Origin: Stratiolaelaps scimitus
Lineage: Eukaryota > Arthropoda > Arachnida > Mesostigmata > Laelapidae
DNA length: 64,000 nt
NCBI GenBank assembly: GCA_019614645.1
Contig: JABWDB010000016.1
Span: 2,542,001-2,606,000, forward strand
Reading direction: 5' to 3'
How positions within the stretch are numbered: the first letter of the stretch is position 1; each line of letters begins with the position of its first letter. This document shows, in pieces, positions 49,623 through 63,880 of this stretch. The notes under the pieces are model-generated. The model was not told where the DNA came from. It worked only from the letters and a program-made list of their open reading frames with translations, and made no database searches. Made by a program: the position numbers and the translations under genes.

Positions 49623-52600
49623 AATTATTTTATTTAAACGCGAGTCATCTTTTCTTTGCTGAGCATAAGGGGCTGATGAAGTCGACGACAAGCCAGTACT
49701 GTTCGGCTGTGGTCGAATTAGGGCCACGCACGTGACTGGAACGGTTTACTGATCAATGAGATCGACCGAATAGATTAAGTTAGCTGCCGGTGTTTACTTC
49801 AGCTATATTGTTGTAGTTATTTGTTGGACAGGTTATTTAACACAGCATCATGTTGAGCCTCAGCCTAGCAGCTCTTTCTAGTCTAGTTGTTACGTCATTA
49901 TATACATAAGCAGTAGTACATCACTAAGGATCATTGGTTTCAATTCATTTTTAGCAGAAATTCGATTAAAAAAAAAAGCACCCAAATGCGGCGGGTCAAA
50001 AATTAAGGCAGATGAGTTATTCGACATGACAGTAACAAGAACAACATCATGATCAACATGCCTTAAATGGTCCTCTTTTGGCTGAAAATAAACGAGTCCT
50101 TGTATTGTATTGTACTATCGATCACAAGTTGTGTCACAGTGTGTGTTGTATAGCAAATAACAAGAAACCATTTAGTTGTCTGGTTGTTCCGACATGATTG
50201 AAAAAAGGTTCGTGTTCAATGTGCTGCTACTCGCACACATATCCGGATATAATACAACGAATGCCACTGTGCGTTCGTCCGAATCCTTCCATATGGGCCA
50301 TTCCATAGCCTCTAAGCTTGTGCCTCGAAATTTCTCCGTGCTCATCTGCGCGTCCCGCGCGGCCATCTAGTTCGATGTGTCTCCAAGTCTCTCACCCTTG
50401 GAACATCTCGGCTCGGCGTATATCCATTATTTGCTTGAGTGCGGTGGCAGCACATCGAGTGTGGCACGGCGGCGGTGGTGTCAGTGTGAACAGCACAGCT
50501 CCTACAGGTGCTCCGGAAACGGTGAGTATTTTACCACGGATTGGCCAGTGCGTGATGATTCTGTTGATGACAGATCCAGATGACTGAATCATGCGACGAG
50601 CGGTGAAGGATTATTCGACAGCTCAGAGTTAAAGGCAAGGGGACAGTTTCGCGGCGAGGGAGGAGCCGGTTGACATTTCGAAATTTTCGAAAGATTGCAA
50701 TTGTATTATTCTACTACTGTACGCAAGATGATAGCTTCTTTCCGAACATCGCGCACATTTCTCATATTTTGATGGACACCAGCAAGACATTCAATGAATC
50801 TCGAATGGCGCCGAACAACTAGTCAGCTGTTTGATCAGTTCGCAACTTCGTTCTGAGCTCGAAGTGAGTCGATAGCTGGCACACAGAACGAGATCAACAG
50901 ATTGCTAGCGAAGAGGATGCTGCCGTAGAAATGGCCGCCATGGATGGGTCGAGCGAACATCTGGACAGTTAACTCTAGCGAAAACAAGTTGGCGAAATCA
51001 AAATAATGACGACATATTTATCCTTACGTCACAGTGAATGGTGGTGGCTAAAAATATCAGTAGAAATCATGTGAAACTATTGTAGCATCGTGTTGGGTCA
51101 ATCTCACTTTATCACATGTGGTGCAGAGAAAGAGAGAGAGGGCGCACACAAGACAATCGTGATCGAATTGCTAAGCAGGTGTTTTTTTCTATTCCGAGCA
51201 GAGCACTTTAGTACGCGTTTACTCAGTATTCGTTCACAATTATATTATTAATACTGATTCCCGTATGCCGTATGAATGCGTATAAATCATCTGTCATGAA
51301 ATGCTGTTCTATTGAAGACAACGACCCTTGCACAGCTAACTGTGAAATACTCGTAGATATGTTACAGTATTATACCGTTACGTATTTCAAGCGACAACCG
51401 CTTTGGCACCGCGCGTACATGTCTCGACTATTGCTTATATTATTATATTATGGCAAGCTGCAGTGGCCGGTTGGCCTTAGTGGCTCGTCAGCCACCCCCC
51501 GCGGAGATCAAAATGTGTCCCTATTCTAAAGGTTCATTCTTCGCGGAAAAAAACATATTTTATGGCTCACTGACGCATTGCAACCATCCGCAAAGCAGCA
51601 GAATTTAGGGTTACATTGCCCTATACCAGATTCAGGCCCATGTGTAAATATTATTTTCGCACTCCTCGCACACAAAATGCACTGACGTAGTAAAATGGAA
51701 CAGTATTTCGTCCGTCATTAGTATCACTTACTCTTGCCTATTTTGATTCTTCTTGGTGCAGAAAGCTTGGCTAATACGAATAAAGCCAAGGTGAACTAGA
51801 GTTCTCAGTGAGCTTGATTCTAATATTATACTATAAGACTTCTTTTTATTGATATTATTATTATTTAAAAATGAGTTACTTTAAAAGTAAGTAGTACTTG
51901 TGCAGGAATTTTCATGCGGACCCTCGCTGACAGGAGAGCCTGGATCAAGCTTACTGCGTAAGACGTCGAAATGACGAAATGTTCCACTGGAACCACAGTC
52001 GACTAATGGGCTGAGTTTCAGTCGAACTTGGCAGCCATTATTATATTCGATGTAAACAGCACTGCAACCATTCGATTATATACTGATAATTTATAAAAAG
52101 AGTTCGATTCTTTATATACAGCCCCACTGTTTATTATAAACGAATCGTGACTCACTATACGCCTGCAGGCAATGACGCATCTTTGTGGCGAAAATTCGTT
52201 CGGTGCAGCGTTCAAAGGCCTTTTCCACTTAAGACGAATTCAAGGATTAGTTATCTACCAGAGAATATAATATTTATACTTACTCGCGTAATCTAAACGG
52301 TCGCTGACTACCGCTATCTATTTTACTTAGCATGTTCGAAAAATAACCTTAGATACCTTGGGTGCAATAAGACCGGTGATAATAATAATAATAATACTGA
52401 CGCCAAAATCTACTCACTAATAGAGAATGGGCTATTCAAATGCTAACTCATAACTGGACAATTTCGTAGAATATAGGATCACATTTATTACCAAGACGAG
52501 CAAAGATTTTGTTTGTAAAGCATTGCTTTTGATTAAAATGAAATTTATCCAGGATCGTTTCTATATATTGAAAACGTTCATTTTGCTTTAGGAAATTGCG

Positions 52601-55600
52601 CTATTTACTGAACACGGAATAACTTCAGCGACGCTGTTGATTCTCCCATTGCCTATTCATCTTGAGACTCTTTTTGCAATTTCGTACAAGAGTCAGTTTC
52701 CAATATGATGGAACCGCTATGCTCCCCGCACATGCGCTCTAAATAACACATTTCGCGGTTCTCGTCGACGAGCTGCGACACTGAATGAGCTGCTGCTGGT
52801 GTTTCGTTGCTAACAGGATAACTTGCCATAGACCGCTGTGAAGCAGCTGTCAAATAGATTCAAATGCACTTGCACGAGTCGTAGCTGACATTTGTCTTCT
52901 GACAACTGACTAAAAGTTGAGAGGAGCATTCGTTTTGTTAAAGTGGCTTTCGAGTCGGACAATTTAGACAACACACAGATAAAATACAGGGAAAGAGCTT
53001 TGGCAGCAAAGCGTGTGCCTGTGTCACCGAAAAAACTGGTCGATTCAGGTTGTCCGAGAGGAATCGATGGCAACTTCCGCGGGCTCTTATCATGCGGTCA
53101 CAGTATTGACACATTTGATTCATCTGTGTGCAACCTGTTCGTCATTCACGTGTGCATGGGCTATATACGGAGCTCTCGGGTACGCACGCTCGGGATAATT
53201 CTTCACTAAGAGGGAACATTATGCATATGTCGCTGGCTTAAAGCTTCAATTGAAACCACTCATCGGTGAAGTTTCTCGTGAATCAAGTGAATCCAAACGT
53301 CTAAGCGACATGCACATAGTGAAGGGATTCGTACAGGGACCTCGTAGCTGTGCGGATTTCTCGACCGGCGTATTTGTACAATAGATCGAGTTATTGTATT
53401 GATTGAATTGGATGCCAAAACGTGTACACGCTCAGGGAAGACGCAGGTCACCCGACCACGCATTCAGCACATAGTGTTTTTTTTTCAGTGAACGTTCGCA
53501 TGGACGGCGAACAGTCGAATTAGAAGGCTGAAAAAGCTCGTTGTTGCCTCGCCTTATCAAGAGGCAAATGTAGAAAAAACTATTGACACGGGCGCACTTC
53601 TACAATGAGTTGCTGCCGCCCCGACACTATAAATAGCCAGCGAAATTTGATTAAAATGAGACGATGTTCTTGTATAGCTCTGTCCGAGTTGTGCTGATAA
53701 AAAAAATAGGTTTATACCTTTCCTTAGACAGTTAGAAAATGTTGTACATAACACAGGACGCCATGTACGTACGAACGTTATCTCGAAGTTGATATAAGCC
53801 TCCAGCGGCAACAACAGTCTAGGTGGCATGATCTTGTATCTTTCGCTCACTTTGCCAGTAATTTATGCTGGGTTAATTATTTATCTGCGTCGTACTCTAC
53901 CAGAGATGTAGTGGTAACTTTTGTAACAAACTTACTATGTTGAGCTCATGCATCTTAATCTATTGATAACATCCGGTACAGTGGAGCCGCAGCGAATACA
54001 TCCATAGAGTATTGAATGCGTTGATGACTTGACCTGTGACCACGTTGATGATTGAATGAAGTGGTTTAAAGATACCTCGATCTCGCCTTTGTGGACCTCG
54101 CTGATTGGGCAATTCGCAAGTTCAATATGAATGGATTGATGAGGTATACGTGAGAAGTATCGCACACGCACAACAAATTAGTGTACGCCACTGCCTATAC
54201 AAGCGTTTACAATGCTAATACATGCGGCAAGGGAAGCGTGAAGCAGTGGCCTTTCGCAAGCAAGCACGCAGGTAGGCAGATACGGTCGACTTGCAGAGTA
54301 ATAGACGAAATTGAATTGAAATTAATTTGAAACATTTTGGGTTTCGCGCAATTTCATTTGTTGAATGTTTGGGGTACGTCGAGGTGTGACTCTGCATTCG
54401 TTGAGCGTATTTATAGCCGTGCGTGCCGGAATTGAATCCAGATAAATATTAAGAAAGAGGTTTACAACTATTTACATAGTAGTCCATTAATTGTAATTCC
54501 ATATACATATTCTTGGCTATAAACCTATGCTTTCTCGTGGTTTGGCCTCATAGTATTATTATTATTATTATTAACATTACCTAGTCTAGGTTCACATATA
54601 TCGTAGGTCCGTTGGAGAAAGCCTTGGTAGGTCGAGCGTGACCGACCGATCGTCCGGAGAAGGTAAAAAAAATAGGAAATGAGGCGATCAACACTATAAT
54701 TGCTTAGCAAACTTACTGCGTAGAGGCGTGTTTTTTTCGCAAGAAACCAGCGGAAGCGTTTCGATCGTTCCTTATTATCAACCGACTAAACATAAGGCAT
54801 GCCGCCTTCAATAGAAGCGACGCGACTTCCGATGGAATAGTACCTGTAGACTATCCGGGTGTTCGATATAGAGGTGTTGTTGTTATATTGTACTGTAAAA
54901 CAATCACCAGCTACAAACTCTGATAGGATTTAAGCTGCAAATACCCTATAACACGCTGAACACAAATCGCGACTCGTGATTATAGTCCTGTCTTGCTTTT
55001 ATGGGAATGAGCTCGTTAATAATTTGGGGTCTACTGTCACGATGCGACGTGGTTATTCTGTGGTTTCTCTGTGGTGGGCCTTTGGCAAATGATCGGGTTT
55101 TCTGAGTTTTCTTTCTTCAAGCCATTTAAAGTGTTGCCAAAAAACAATGTCCAAGATGTAAGATATTGTGGACAACATCGATATACATATGTGGTTCCAT
55201 GTCTACTGTAGTTCAGTGTGTTCACATAATCCTGCTTCCCTTCTCCGCATGAACTATCTTGCCTGGTCATAGTGATCTTGTTTGTACATTATTATTCCGC
55301 AAAAGTAGTATGGTAGTTATGTACTCGACGAACATTAGCTAAGGCGGCAAATCTAATCGGGGACATACTTGTGAAGAATTAACAGCCCAATGCAATCATC
55401 TAGCTAGGCATTATTTTTGCGTACGTTTGCACTTGTATAATAAAGCATATCATACATAATCAAGAAACATCTGCTCTTCTGTAATTTCTACTTTGCTGTA
55501 TCCTGTATTGGGCTTTCATCAAGAGCTATAATAGAGAATCATTTGTGCTCACAGTAATTAGTATAATTAATATAGCCCGCGACGAGGCGATGGCCAGTTA

Positions 55601-55922
55601 TGACCTTGTAACAAGTCGGATCCCCTTGTTGTCGCTGTGGTAGATTGCAACACTATTGTACTATTAACATTCATCCCGTTCGTACATCAAACGATGATTT
55701 CTGTTTGACGTTGAAATCGATTGGGACAAGCTCTATCGTAAGTGCTCAATATGTGTCCTCTTCTTGCTGTTTACAATCATCCAAGTTTCGAGTGATTGTA
55801 AACATTTGGCTAATCCAGTTTTGTGGACGCGAACTTGGCAACGGAGGTGGCACGTATTGGTTATCGAATTCACATTGGATGTACCTTTGTTGTTTTTCGC
55901 ACGTTTGGACTTTCTCTTCTAG

Positions 55923-58277
55923 GTGCCAACATGGATCCCTATCAAGATTTTCCGATTCGGCAAGATCTCTCCTTGTTCAATATTCTCTTCATTCTGTCCC
56001 AGGTATGCCACATTGCTCCTATATATATATATATATATATATATATAGGTAGTGCTCACAGTTTGTAGGTTAAGATGTATCTTTTTGTTCAACTGCTTAA
56101 TCATCAACTGTTGGTCTGCCTTCGTTTCCCTTCCCTCTCAAACTGCGCTCTCCATTTATTTTCTCATTCCGTATCAATTTTTTTACCATTTACTAATAGT
56201 TACGATAGAGGTGCAGGCACAAACAACATAGCAAAAATGTTGAATCGTAAAATCTACTGGCGTGACCTTCTTGGCAATATATATCCCCTTCATTAAACTA
56301 CCTATTCATCTCTTGCACCAAATCGCTTTGCCACAAATCGTCTTGATCGGCTGGTTAAGGTGAAATGTTGCCTTCTTCGGCTACAGATGCTCAGCTAGAC
56401 ACGTCCATTAACGGGAGACTCCAGCAGCTGAATCTGAGAAAAGGCATTGCTTCATTATTGCCTTAGCACTATTGAGCAGCAGGATAAAGTGGGAACAGGT
56501 CGACAGGAACAAAGACAATATATATATATATATAAAATAAGATCATCTCTTTTATGTAATGTTCACTTGTTTACAAATGTCTCACAGGTGTTTGGAGGTG
56601 TTGCTGTTCTTCTAGTTGTTGCATGGGGTGCCGTGTACAATAAGGGCTTCGCAGGTCCTTCGATTCCTGCTCAATGGTTTAATTGGCATCCGCTGCTGAT
56701 GACGCTGGGACTCATCGTCATCCAGGGTGACTCAATCCTCATTTATCGAGTGCTTCGAAATGAGGCAAAACCCCGCCTCAAATCAATCCATGCTATTCTG
56801 CACTTCAGCGCGTTTGTCTTCGTTGTGATTGGTCTGAAGGCTGTCTTCGATTCGCACAATTACGCCGCAACTCCAATCCCCAATCTGTACAGGTAGAGAT
56901 GGAACACGAAATCATACGACAGTTTGAAGACATTTGATTCACCTTGAATAAGAAGTGGATGTTTATTTGTGAAAATTACGGTTTATAGGTATGACGCATA
57001 TAGCGCCTTTTTCTAAAGTGTTATTAACCCCAATATACTGTTAATTGTAGTGGAATCTAAACATTAGAATTCATAAGTAACCGTTGTCTATTTGGTTTCA
57101 GTTTACATTCATGGGTTGGGCTCTCGGCTGTGATCATGTTCGCTATCCAATTCCTGGCTGGTCTTATGTCCTTCCTGTATCCTGGTGTTCGTAAATCTCT
57201 TCGCAGTAGGTGAGGTCAGAAGGTTGCTGGTGGAAGGGCATAATACTAGATCATAATTTATTATTGCCAACCATTTCTCATTGTACCTCAGGACTACTGC
57301 ATCGCCTAATTGGTTATATTAATTTTATATTATTCATTAGTAAATATGAGAAAATTGAGAATATAGAATATAATACTTGCTGATTCGTTTATTGGATAAT
57401 AGCGGACACTGAGAGTACGCGTAGTTTTCGTTTTTCAAAAAAGTGCTGCCACCTGCATTTGCTGACCTATTTCTCAAATATAATTATCACTGTGTACTTT
57501 GTAAAGTATTATACAACTAGAAACAAATCAATAAGAACAATTGCTCCTGTTAATATCGAGTAATAGTAGAATACGAAGGGAGGCCAAATGATGAAGGATG
57601 TTTTTCAAATCTCGCTTCAGGTATCTTCCCTTGCACGTGTTTGGAGGAACGATGATCTTCGTTCTGTCAACTTGCGCCGCCTTGATGGGAATCACTGAGA
57701 AGAATATCTTTAATAAGGACTACGCGTCGTTGCCTGCTGGAGCCCAAGTTGGCAATGCGCTCGGTAAGTATCGCTCCTTTTGCGCGGCCTCTGTTGTCCG
57801 GAGCAGAGAGCATAGTATACTTGGCAACAACGTTCGAGTCGCTCTAGCGTGACCTTAGGAATCAGATAATGCATCCGTTAGCCAAAGGCATTGAATATTT
57901 GAGCTCCCACTACAGCACAAAGCGTTTGGCATAATCGAACTAAATATCTGATTTATATTCCTTCGGGTTGAACTCGCTCTTCAAGCTCTGCTGTATATAG
58001 TATATTTAATATCTAGCCACTGCAACCGTGCCAGCATGAATATATATATATAAAGAGAAAGCTCTTTGTATCTCATGGTATTAATATGTGTTCTTTTTGT
58101 TGAAATGATGATTCTGTAGGGGTCTGTATTGTGGTATTCGCCATGCTTGTCTTCTATCTCGTATCGCAGCAAGGTTACAAGAGGATCGCGCTCGCCGAAG
58201 AACAGGTTCTACCTCTCGACTACTCTGAAGAGGATAATGCCGTTGGCGACAGCGGCGCCAGTAGACGCGACGACTAA
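55923..58277 (+). CDS. CYB561: Cytochrome b561 (transmembrane ascorbate-dependent ferrireductase family), 5 exons
   Basis: Coding exons: 55931-56002, 56588-56892, 57102-57209, 57621-57763, 58120-58277, giving 261 residues. The ATG sits 8 bases after a good acceptor (ttctcttctag), so exon 1 may begin at 55923 with untranslated sequence spliced from upstream. The protein has the six-helix layout and length of the family (about 250). Heme-ligand histidines are H58 (FNWHPLLM), H92 (KSIHAILH), H128 (SLHSW) and H167 (LPLHVFGG), with spacings 34, 36 and 39, as expected for two b hemes. The stretch RVLRNEAKPRLK just before H92 matches the basic cytosolic loop linked to ascorbate binding, and GITEKNIF after helix five is typical. 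The protein passes electrons across vesicle or endo-lysosomal membranes from cytosolic ascorbate. The C-terminal tail is acidic (DYSEED) and lacks any anchor. No clear polyadenylation signal was seen nearby. Which paralogue it is cannot be settled. Confidence 0.93.
56020..56047. repeat. (TA)n microsatellite in the first coding intron of cytochrome b561
   Basis: A TA run of 28 bp starts 18 bases after the exon 1 donor. Confidence 0.95.
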
Positions 58278-59712
58278 ACCAAATCCACCCCCCCCCCACC
58301 CGACCTCTTTCCTCGTTCTCTGTCTGCGCTGGAGATTGCTTAAAATAACATCCCGCTTCTGTCGCTTGTTTCTTCCTCTCCTATCCGCTGGCTAATGCCA
58401 CACATATCGTACTTATCTACAACTACTCCAATGAGTCACTGCTGATAATAGACTACCAGATGGCCGACAATGCGGCCGAGCTGACCTCTTGGTCGTTGAC
58501 CTTCGTTCCAGCAGATGTCGTCGGCTGTCGTTTCGACTCGAAATTGTCGAGTCATCCTAATCGTTCAGCATTTAGGTCTCTAGCTCACACTGGCCTATAT
58601 TCGCTGTTGTTTTGATCAAAGCTATGCGTTAACGATGCGTTGTTTCAATGGCTTTACGCACATTCCGAGATGAAGATCGCCGAAAGTCAGATGTGCACTC
58701 GATTTCAGCGGGTCATTCAATCTCGGATCGTCGCTTGCCAACGATCCGATGGGATGACAGGGTTGCGTGGAGATGTACAACATTCATTGTGCAAAGCTTT
58801 CGCATGACCGATATCTTCAATCACGATATAAGTACTGGCTTGAATGCAAATGTGGTGTAAAAAGATCTCTCCGTCGATCTCATTGTGAACGGTGGCCGGT
58901 GGCATTCTCGGACGGCCGACGCCAACGCTGACCTCGATTAAGCTATTTCTTTCGACAGAAGATTAATAATATTCACTGCCAATCAAGGTATTGGCATGGA
59001 TATTCCATGCTAATATTTTGACGTCATAACTCACCTTTAGGATGTAGCTCCTGCTGTATAGGAGTATCTTGAGAGGATTTCCTAATTCTCCATAGAAAAT
59101 TGCGTTACCCTCCGCGGCAACTGTGCAACACACAGTCCCCCACCTCAGTCGAACATAGATATATTAGGGATATTTTTGTTATCTTCATGGAGCAACACAG
59201 CCTAACGACAGACACGGATCACCGATACCATAGGAGGTGTTTCAGGTGCTTCGTTCATACAGCAACGCCTGTCCAGATGCATTTGCATAGGTTGACCACT
59301 TCTGAAATAATATCATTTCTCCAACCAAAGGTGCAATGATAAACCATTAAGTTGACTATCACTAGTTCAAGACCTATCAGTCGTTCGGTGCCCGGCGCGA
59401 TGAGATGCGCTTCATTCCAAACAATACGTTGTCAGGATTTATTAAAGCGTTAGATTGTCGGACGATGGCAATTTCCCGACACTATAAGAGGATAGACTCG
59501 CAACGAATTAGAGGAATCAGATTCCCGTAGATATCCCTTAATCCAACACATAGGCAAGCTGTTTGTCGTTGACTAAAAAGTGCACATGGCTCCCGCTGGA
59601 TGCCGCTACGTTCCACATTCGCGATTGTGAACTGCAATAGGTCTCCTGCATCGCTAATTAACAGCATCGTATTTGGGGACTGCGTTTCATTTCTACCTCG
59701 ACGACGTGTACA

Positions 59713-59754
59713 ATATATATATATATCTATATATATATATATATATATATATAT
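59713..59754. repeat. (TA)n microsatellite
   Basis: TA run of about 42 bp with one TC interruption. Confidence 0.95.
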
Positions 59755-60934
59755 TGCCCCCTTACACTTTGCTATTGTGTACAGAATGTCTTTTTAAACA
59801 GACTCGCATTATCATTTTTGATCATTTAATGATATAAAGATTATAGTTTTATTCACATATTATCACAATGGGTTCGACATAGTTATTCAATATTATATTT
59901 GTAGCATTCTCATCATTCAATTACTCTGGTCCCATTGTGGTTTTTCAACAACTCAGTGCTTCACTAATAAAATGAATCGTACGTAACTCTTCCTAAACAC
60001 ATTGCACGACTATCAGAATCAGTCAGCCTCAGTCGTCTCTTTATCAACATCACATAGCCGGCACCTCTGTCCTCCACGATTTTTATATTGGGCTTTCTTT
60101 TATATCATACGACGTCTCGTTCCCACATTTCGCGAAGCCTCCAAAGGGAGTTATTTTCAAATATGGCTAATAGTGCATCCTCAAACCCAAACGCCTCTAC
60201 ATATTTCCTATACAACTTGAACGGGACCTTCATTTCCATTTGTCCTTTTCGTCGTTGTGCAGCTCTGGCTTCTCTGATCGACTTTTTCGCGGTTCGGGCA
60301 ATTGCAATTTGCTGTAGTTCCTTCTATATTGTCCTAGGTTTATCTCACAATTATCTGTCCCTTTATGAAACTGCAAATGACGATTGCACGTGCTTCAAAA
60401 ATAGTTCGTATCTTTACTGGCAGCGAGACATCTCTCGGCTTCAATGTAACCTGAAGAGCTCTGTCGCAGCTTCATCTACATTGATCTTACTAGATCAATT
60501 TGCGTAGCACCTCGCTGATATACTAGATTAGTTAACTGTAAGCGTCCTTTTTGTTCGAATGGCGACCTCTCTTACTACGAAACCTACTACTCTTTCAGAG
60601 TACCTTGCCACCGGGTGAGTAGATGATTGCCATCGGGAGGTTCGTTTGGGGTAGGGTCTCTCAAGGACCACTTCGACGCGGGTCGGCGGCCATGTGTCTC
60701 TCCCGCAACGACTTGTTGAGCAAATGGAATACTTAACGCAGCCTGCTGGCAAAAAACTTCCCAAGCACTTCCCGGACGATCGTATAGAAGCCAATGTACC
60801 TATTTCTATTAGTGCCTCCTAATTATGGCATGCACAGAAACGGCTTTTCAAAGCTGGGAATGTCTATACGATGCATTAATACGATTAACAGGAGGACCAC
60901 TTTGCAACGAACCATGTTCCCGCGAAGATTCAAT

Positions 60935-60987
60935 GATGTTAGCTGGCCACGTTATCACTTTCAGATGTGACGTGGCCAGCAAACATC
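60935..60987. repeat. inverted repeat, 18-bp arms
   Basis: GATGTTAGCTGGCCACGT is mirrored by ACGTGGCCAGCAAACATC with one mismatch; the loop is 17 bp. No gene is near. Confidence 0.85.
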
Positions 60988-62678
60988 TATTATACAATAT
61001 TAATGACACGAACTAACAAAGTGCTAACATAGTGCTAGATCGGTATTGTTAAATTAATAATTTACATTCTTCCATTATACCTGATTCAACATCAATCATG
61101 GGATTGCTGTCCCACACCATAAGCAATGGACAAGGTTCAAAGGGTCTAGTAGTCGACTACCTCTAATTTAATGTGACAAAGACAAGATCAATGACTGCTG
61201 TATCCGATAAAGCCGTGTTTCATAAAAGATTTCGTTCGAAATATACACCACGAATCGCTCTCCAGGTACGAGGTTCGACGATGAATATACCAAAAAGCAG
61301 CTCGAGAACGTGAGACGTCAAGTTAAAATATGATTCCTCATCAAATGACGAGAGCTCTAATGCAACCGAATATTTAGAGCATATCTATTGTAACTCGGCG
61401 TGGACAAGGTGAATCGCACTCGTAGCGAACTGAGTATATTTAATCAGCTGTGGGTGAGTGAGAGAGTTCACATCGAAAATCTGCCTGTCGGTAACCACAC
61501 CAATAAGACTTTGGCTCACTGTACATAATGATATTTTGACTTACGTAGAGCAGACCTCACGGTTAAACATGTCTACCTACCGTAAGAAGACCAGTTCATT
61601 GTTTCGTTTTATTCGAGTTATGGAAGCCTAGCTTCGATCGCAATTGCAGTGACCAATTGCTCATTAGGGTGATCCCCTAGAAAATAAGTCCGGTAGAAAA
61701 ACTTGACTTGAAAATCTTGAGTTGGATGTTACACAAACAAAATCAACTAAAACGTGATAAATGAAGGTAGCCTGTTTTTGCGCTCAGCTTAATTAGTATG
61801 AACCAACTAATTGAGCTATCTTTAGACTTCAGAAGGTCACCTCTGTTGGTTTATACCACGTTGTTATTTTGTTGATTGACGAACATTTCACCGAGAATTC
61901 CCTCCGGTTTCATAACCGAGAAATCGTATGAATACATGAAACATACAACTACAGTGAACACTTGTGGGTCCAGTGGGGATGGTGAGTTCAGATAGTCACC
62001 AGCATTCGCAGAAGTTCGTACATTGTCTCTGTCTGCAGACGCCACAAGTGAGTTAGCGGACAATACCTCACGTCAATTTAATATCAATTTAATCTCCCGT
62101 ACAACTGGTGATCCGTTGATGTATATGCATATCCATATATAAAGTCAAATGTGTACTTCGAACATTATGAGCTTCGAAGAAAGCAACTCAACAACATCAA
62201 TGGAACTGTCCGTGAGCAAAACCCTCAATAACCAATCGTTGTGTAATGTGAAGTGTGAGTCGGACTAATGAACATCATCATTTATTAACGACTTAAGGTC
62301 CGATAATTAATCATTCATTTTAATATCTGTGAGGATAGGTATGCATATGAGAAATATTTTGATGAGCATGAAATATTTCGATATTATTAACAACTATGTA
62401 TTTATTTAAGCAACGAGTACTGGATCAGATCAATTGTGCGTACATAATATTGATAATAACTATTTTGTGGAAAATTGCATAGCATTAAATACATATACGA
62501 AGAGTGTCGTGTTATTCTTGTTATTATAATTGTATTGTATTATGATGACAACCGCTACTCTAAAACATTTCAATTAATTTAAGAATCGCGTATGAGGAAC
62601 ACTTAATTATGTTCGTTGTTATTAATTAAGATTATTACTAGTACGAAGATATTACTAGTACGCGAAGGGTAATGCATT

Positions 62679-62683
<5 letters not shown>

Positions 62684-62710
<27 letters not shown>

Positions 62711-62711
62711 A
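62684..62711. repeat. (GA)n microsatellite
   Basis: Fourteen GA dinucleotides; the only long purine repeat in the window. Confidence 0.95.
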
Positions 62712-62983
62712 AATATATGTTTATGGGTGAAACTACATAACCCAACTTTTAGCGAATTAATGACGGCGATAAGTGAACACAATGATAGAGGACATCATCC
62801 ACCCTTATAAATATAATATATATAAACAAATATATTGTAGTAAGGTTTCTCTTGACAAATACACGAGTGACTAGCGCCGCCTGTGTATCAATCATGTGAT
62901 CGCCTCATTGATACGAAATACGTCCGCATGTATTAATAGTAATAATAATTATAATTGGGCTGTGCTGATTTGATGGATGTGTC

Positions 62984-62995
<12 letters not shown>

Positions 62996-63019
<24 letters not shown>
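62996..63019. repeat. (TA)n microsatellite
   Basis: Alternating TA run followed by TGTG. Confidence 0.9.
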
Positions 63020-63021
<2 letters not shown>

Positions 63022-63845
63022 ATCAAATAAGGAAACAAATATTAAATATCTGCATTTACTCGTCATGGCTTATCATATGTATTCGGTATCGGCGAATCAA
63101 TCATAACTAGTTGGCATCTTTCGCTCATATCAAAGCGACAACTAAATCAAATGCACATATCGAAATTTGGAAGCATACAATTATTGTGATGTTCACAGAT
63201 ACGCCGGTACGCATACGAAGGGTAATATGATTGTATTCATATAAAAATGCTACTTAAATTCGCTGTCGGTGTGATTATTGTGTAGGTGCTGTCAGTCGGA
63301 CGACAAAAGAAACCGAGTCCTTCCCAAAAAAAAAAACGCTTATTTATATTTAAAAGTGTGTCAGATGCAAGCACTGCAGCTGTTAATTTATTTAAATTCA
63401 TTGAACTAGCATGTACATAAATATATTATATAATCAATAAAAGTAACAACAATGCAGTGCAGGTCGCATATTCATTTGATGGTTCATGACTTCAGAGCTG
63501 TGCATGTGTGTGACATAACTGCGTGTAATTAGGCACTAGGTAGACGACGACATACACAACCTATTTAAGGCAATTCAATTTGAGAAGGTAAGAGCAAACT
63601 TATGAAAAAAAAGTACTTAACAATATAGTAAGTAAAAGACCAAGATACTTTTAATAAATAAGGGTTTTATTAGGAACAATAGATAATGTTGTTTTTTGTT
63701 TTCGGGTTTTTTTCACAAAGTAATCACAAATTTAATTAGGTTTCTCCTATCGCGAAAGATCTTGTCCTTCAACAGTAGCATTGTCACACTATCGTGACGT
63801 TCAAGCTTGACTAGCAAATTCGCGATGTGCACTGAAGATACATAC

Positions 63846-63877
<32 letters not shown>

Positions 63878-63880
63878 ATG
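63846..63880. repeat. compound (TA)n-(TG)n microsatellite
   Basis: TATATATA passes into TGTGTGTGTGTG. Confidence 0.9.

Larger units (their letters stand above)
46933..55922. other. intergenic, no gene seen
   Basis: Holds the complete SINE (48622-48832), two further SINE tails (48976, 49583), a CA/TA microsatellite (47582) and a TTA triplet run near 54560. Around 51465-51515 the text TTGGCCTTAGTGGCTCGTCA resembles a tRNA A-box, without a B-box partner. Frames are short and show no family motifs. Confidence 0.55.

Noticed and set aside
51465..51520. tRNA-like head near 51.5 kb
   Set aside because: Only an A-box-like stretch is seen; no B-box at the right distance.
60088..60507. 139-codon frame as a gene
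   Set aside because: It begins at a TTG, the first ATG is at 60163, and nothing in the serine-rich translation matches a family or shows splice context.
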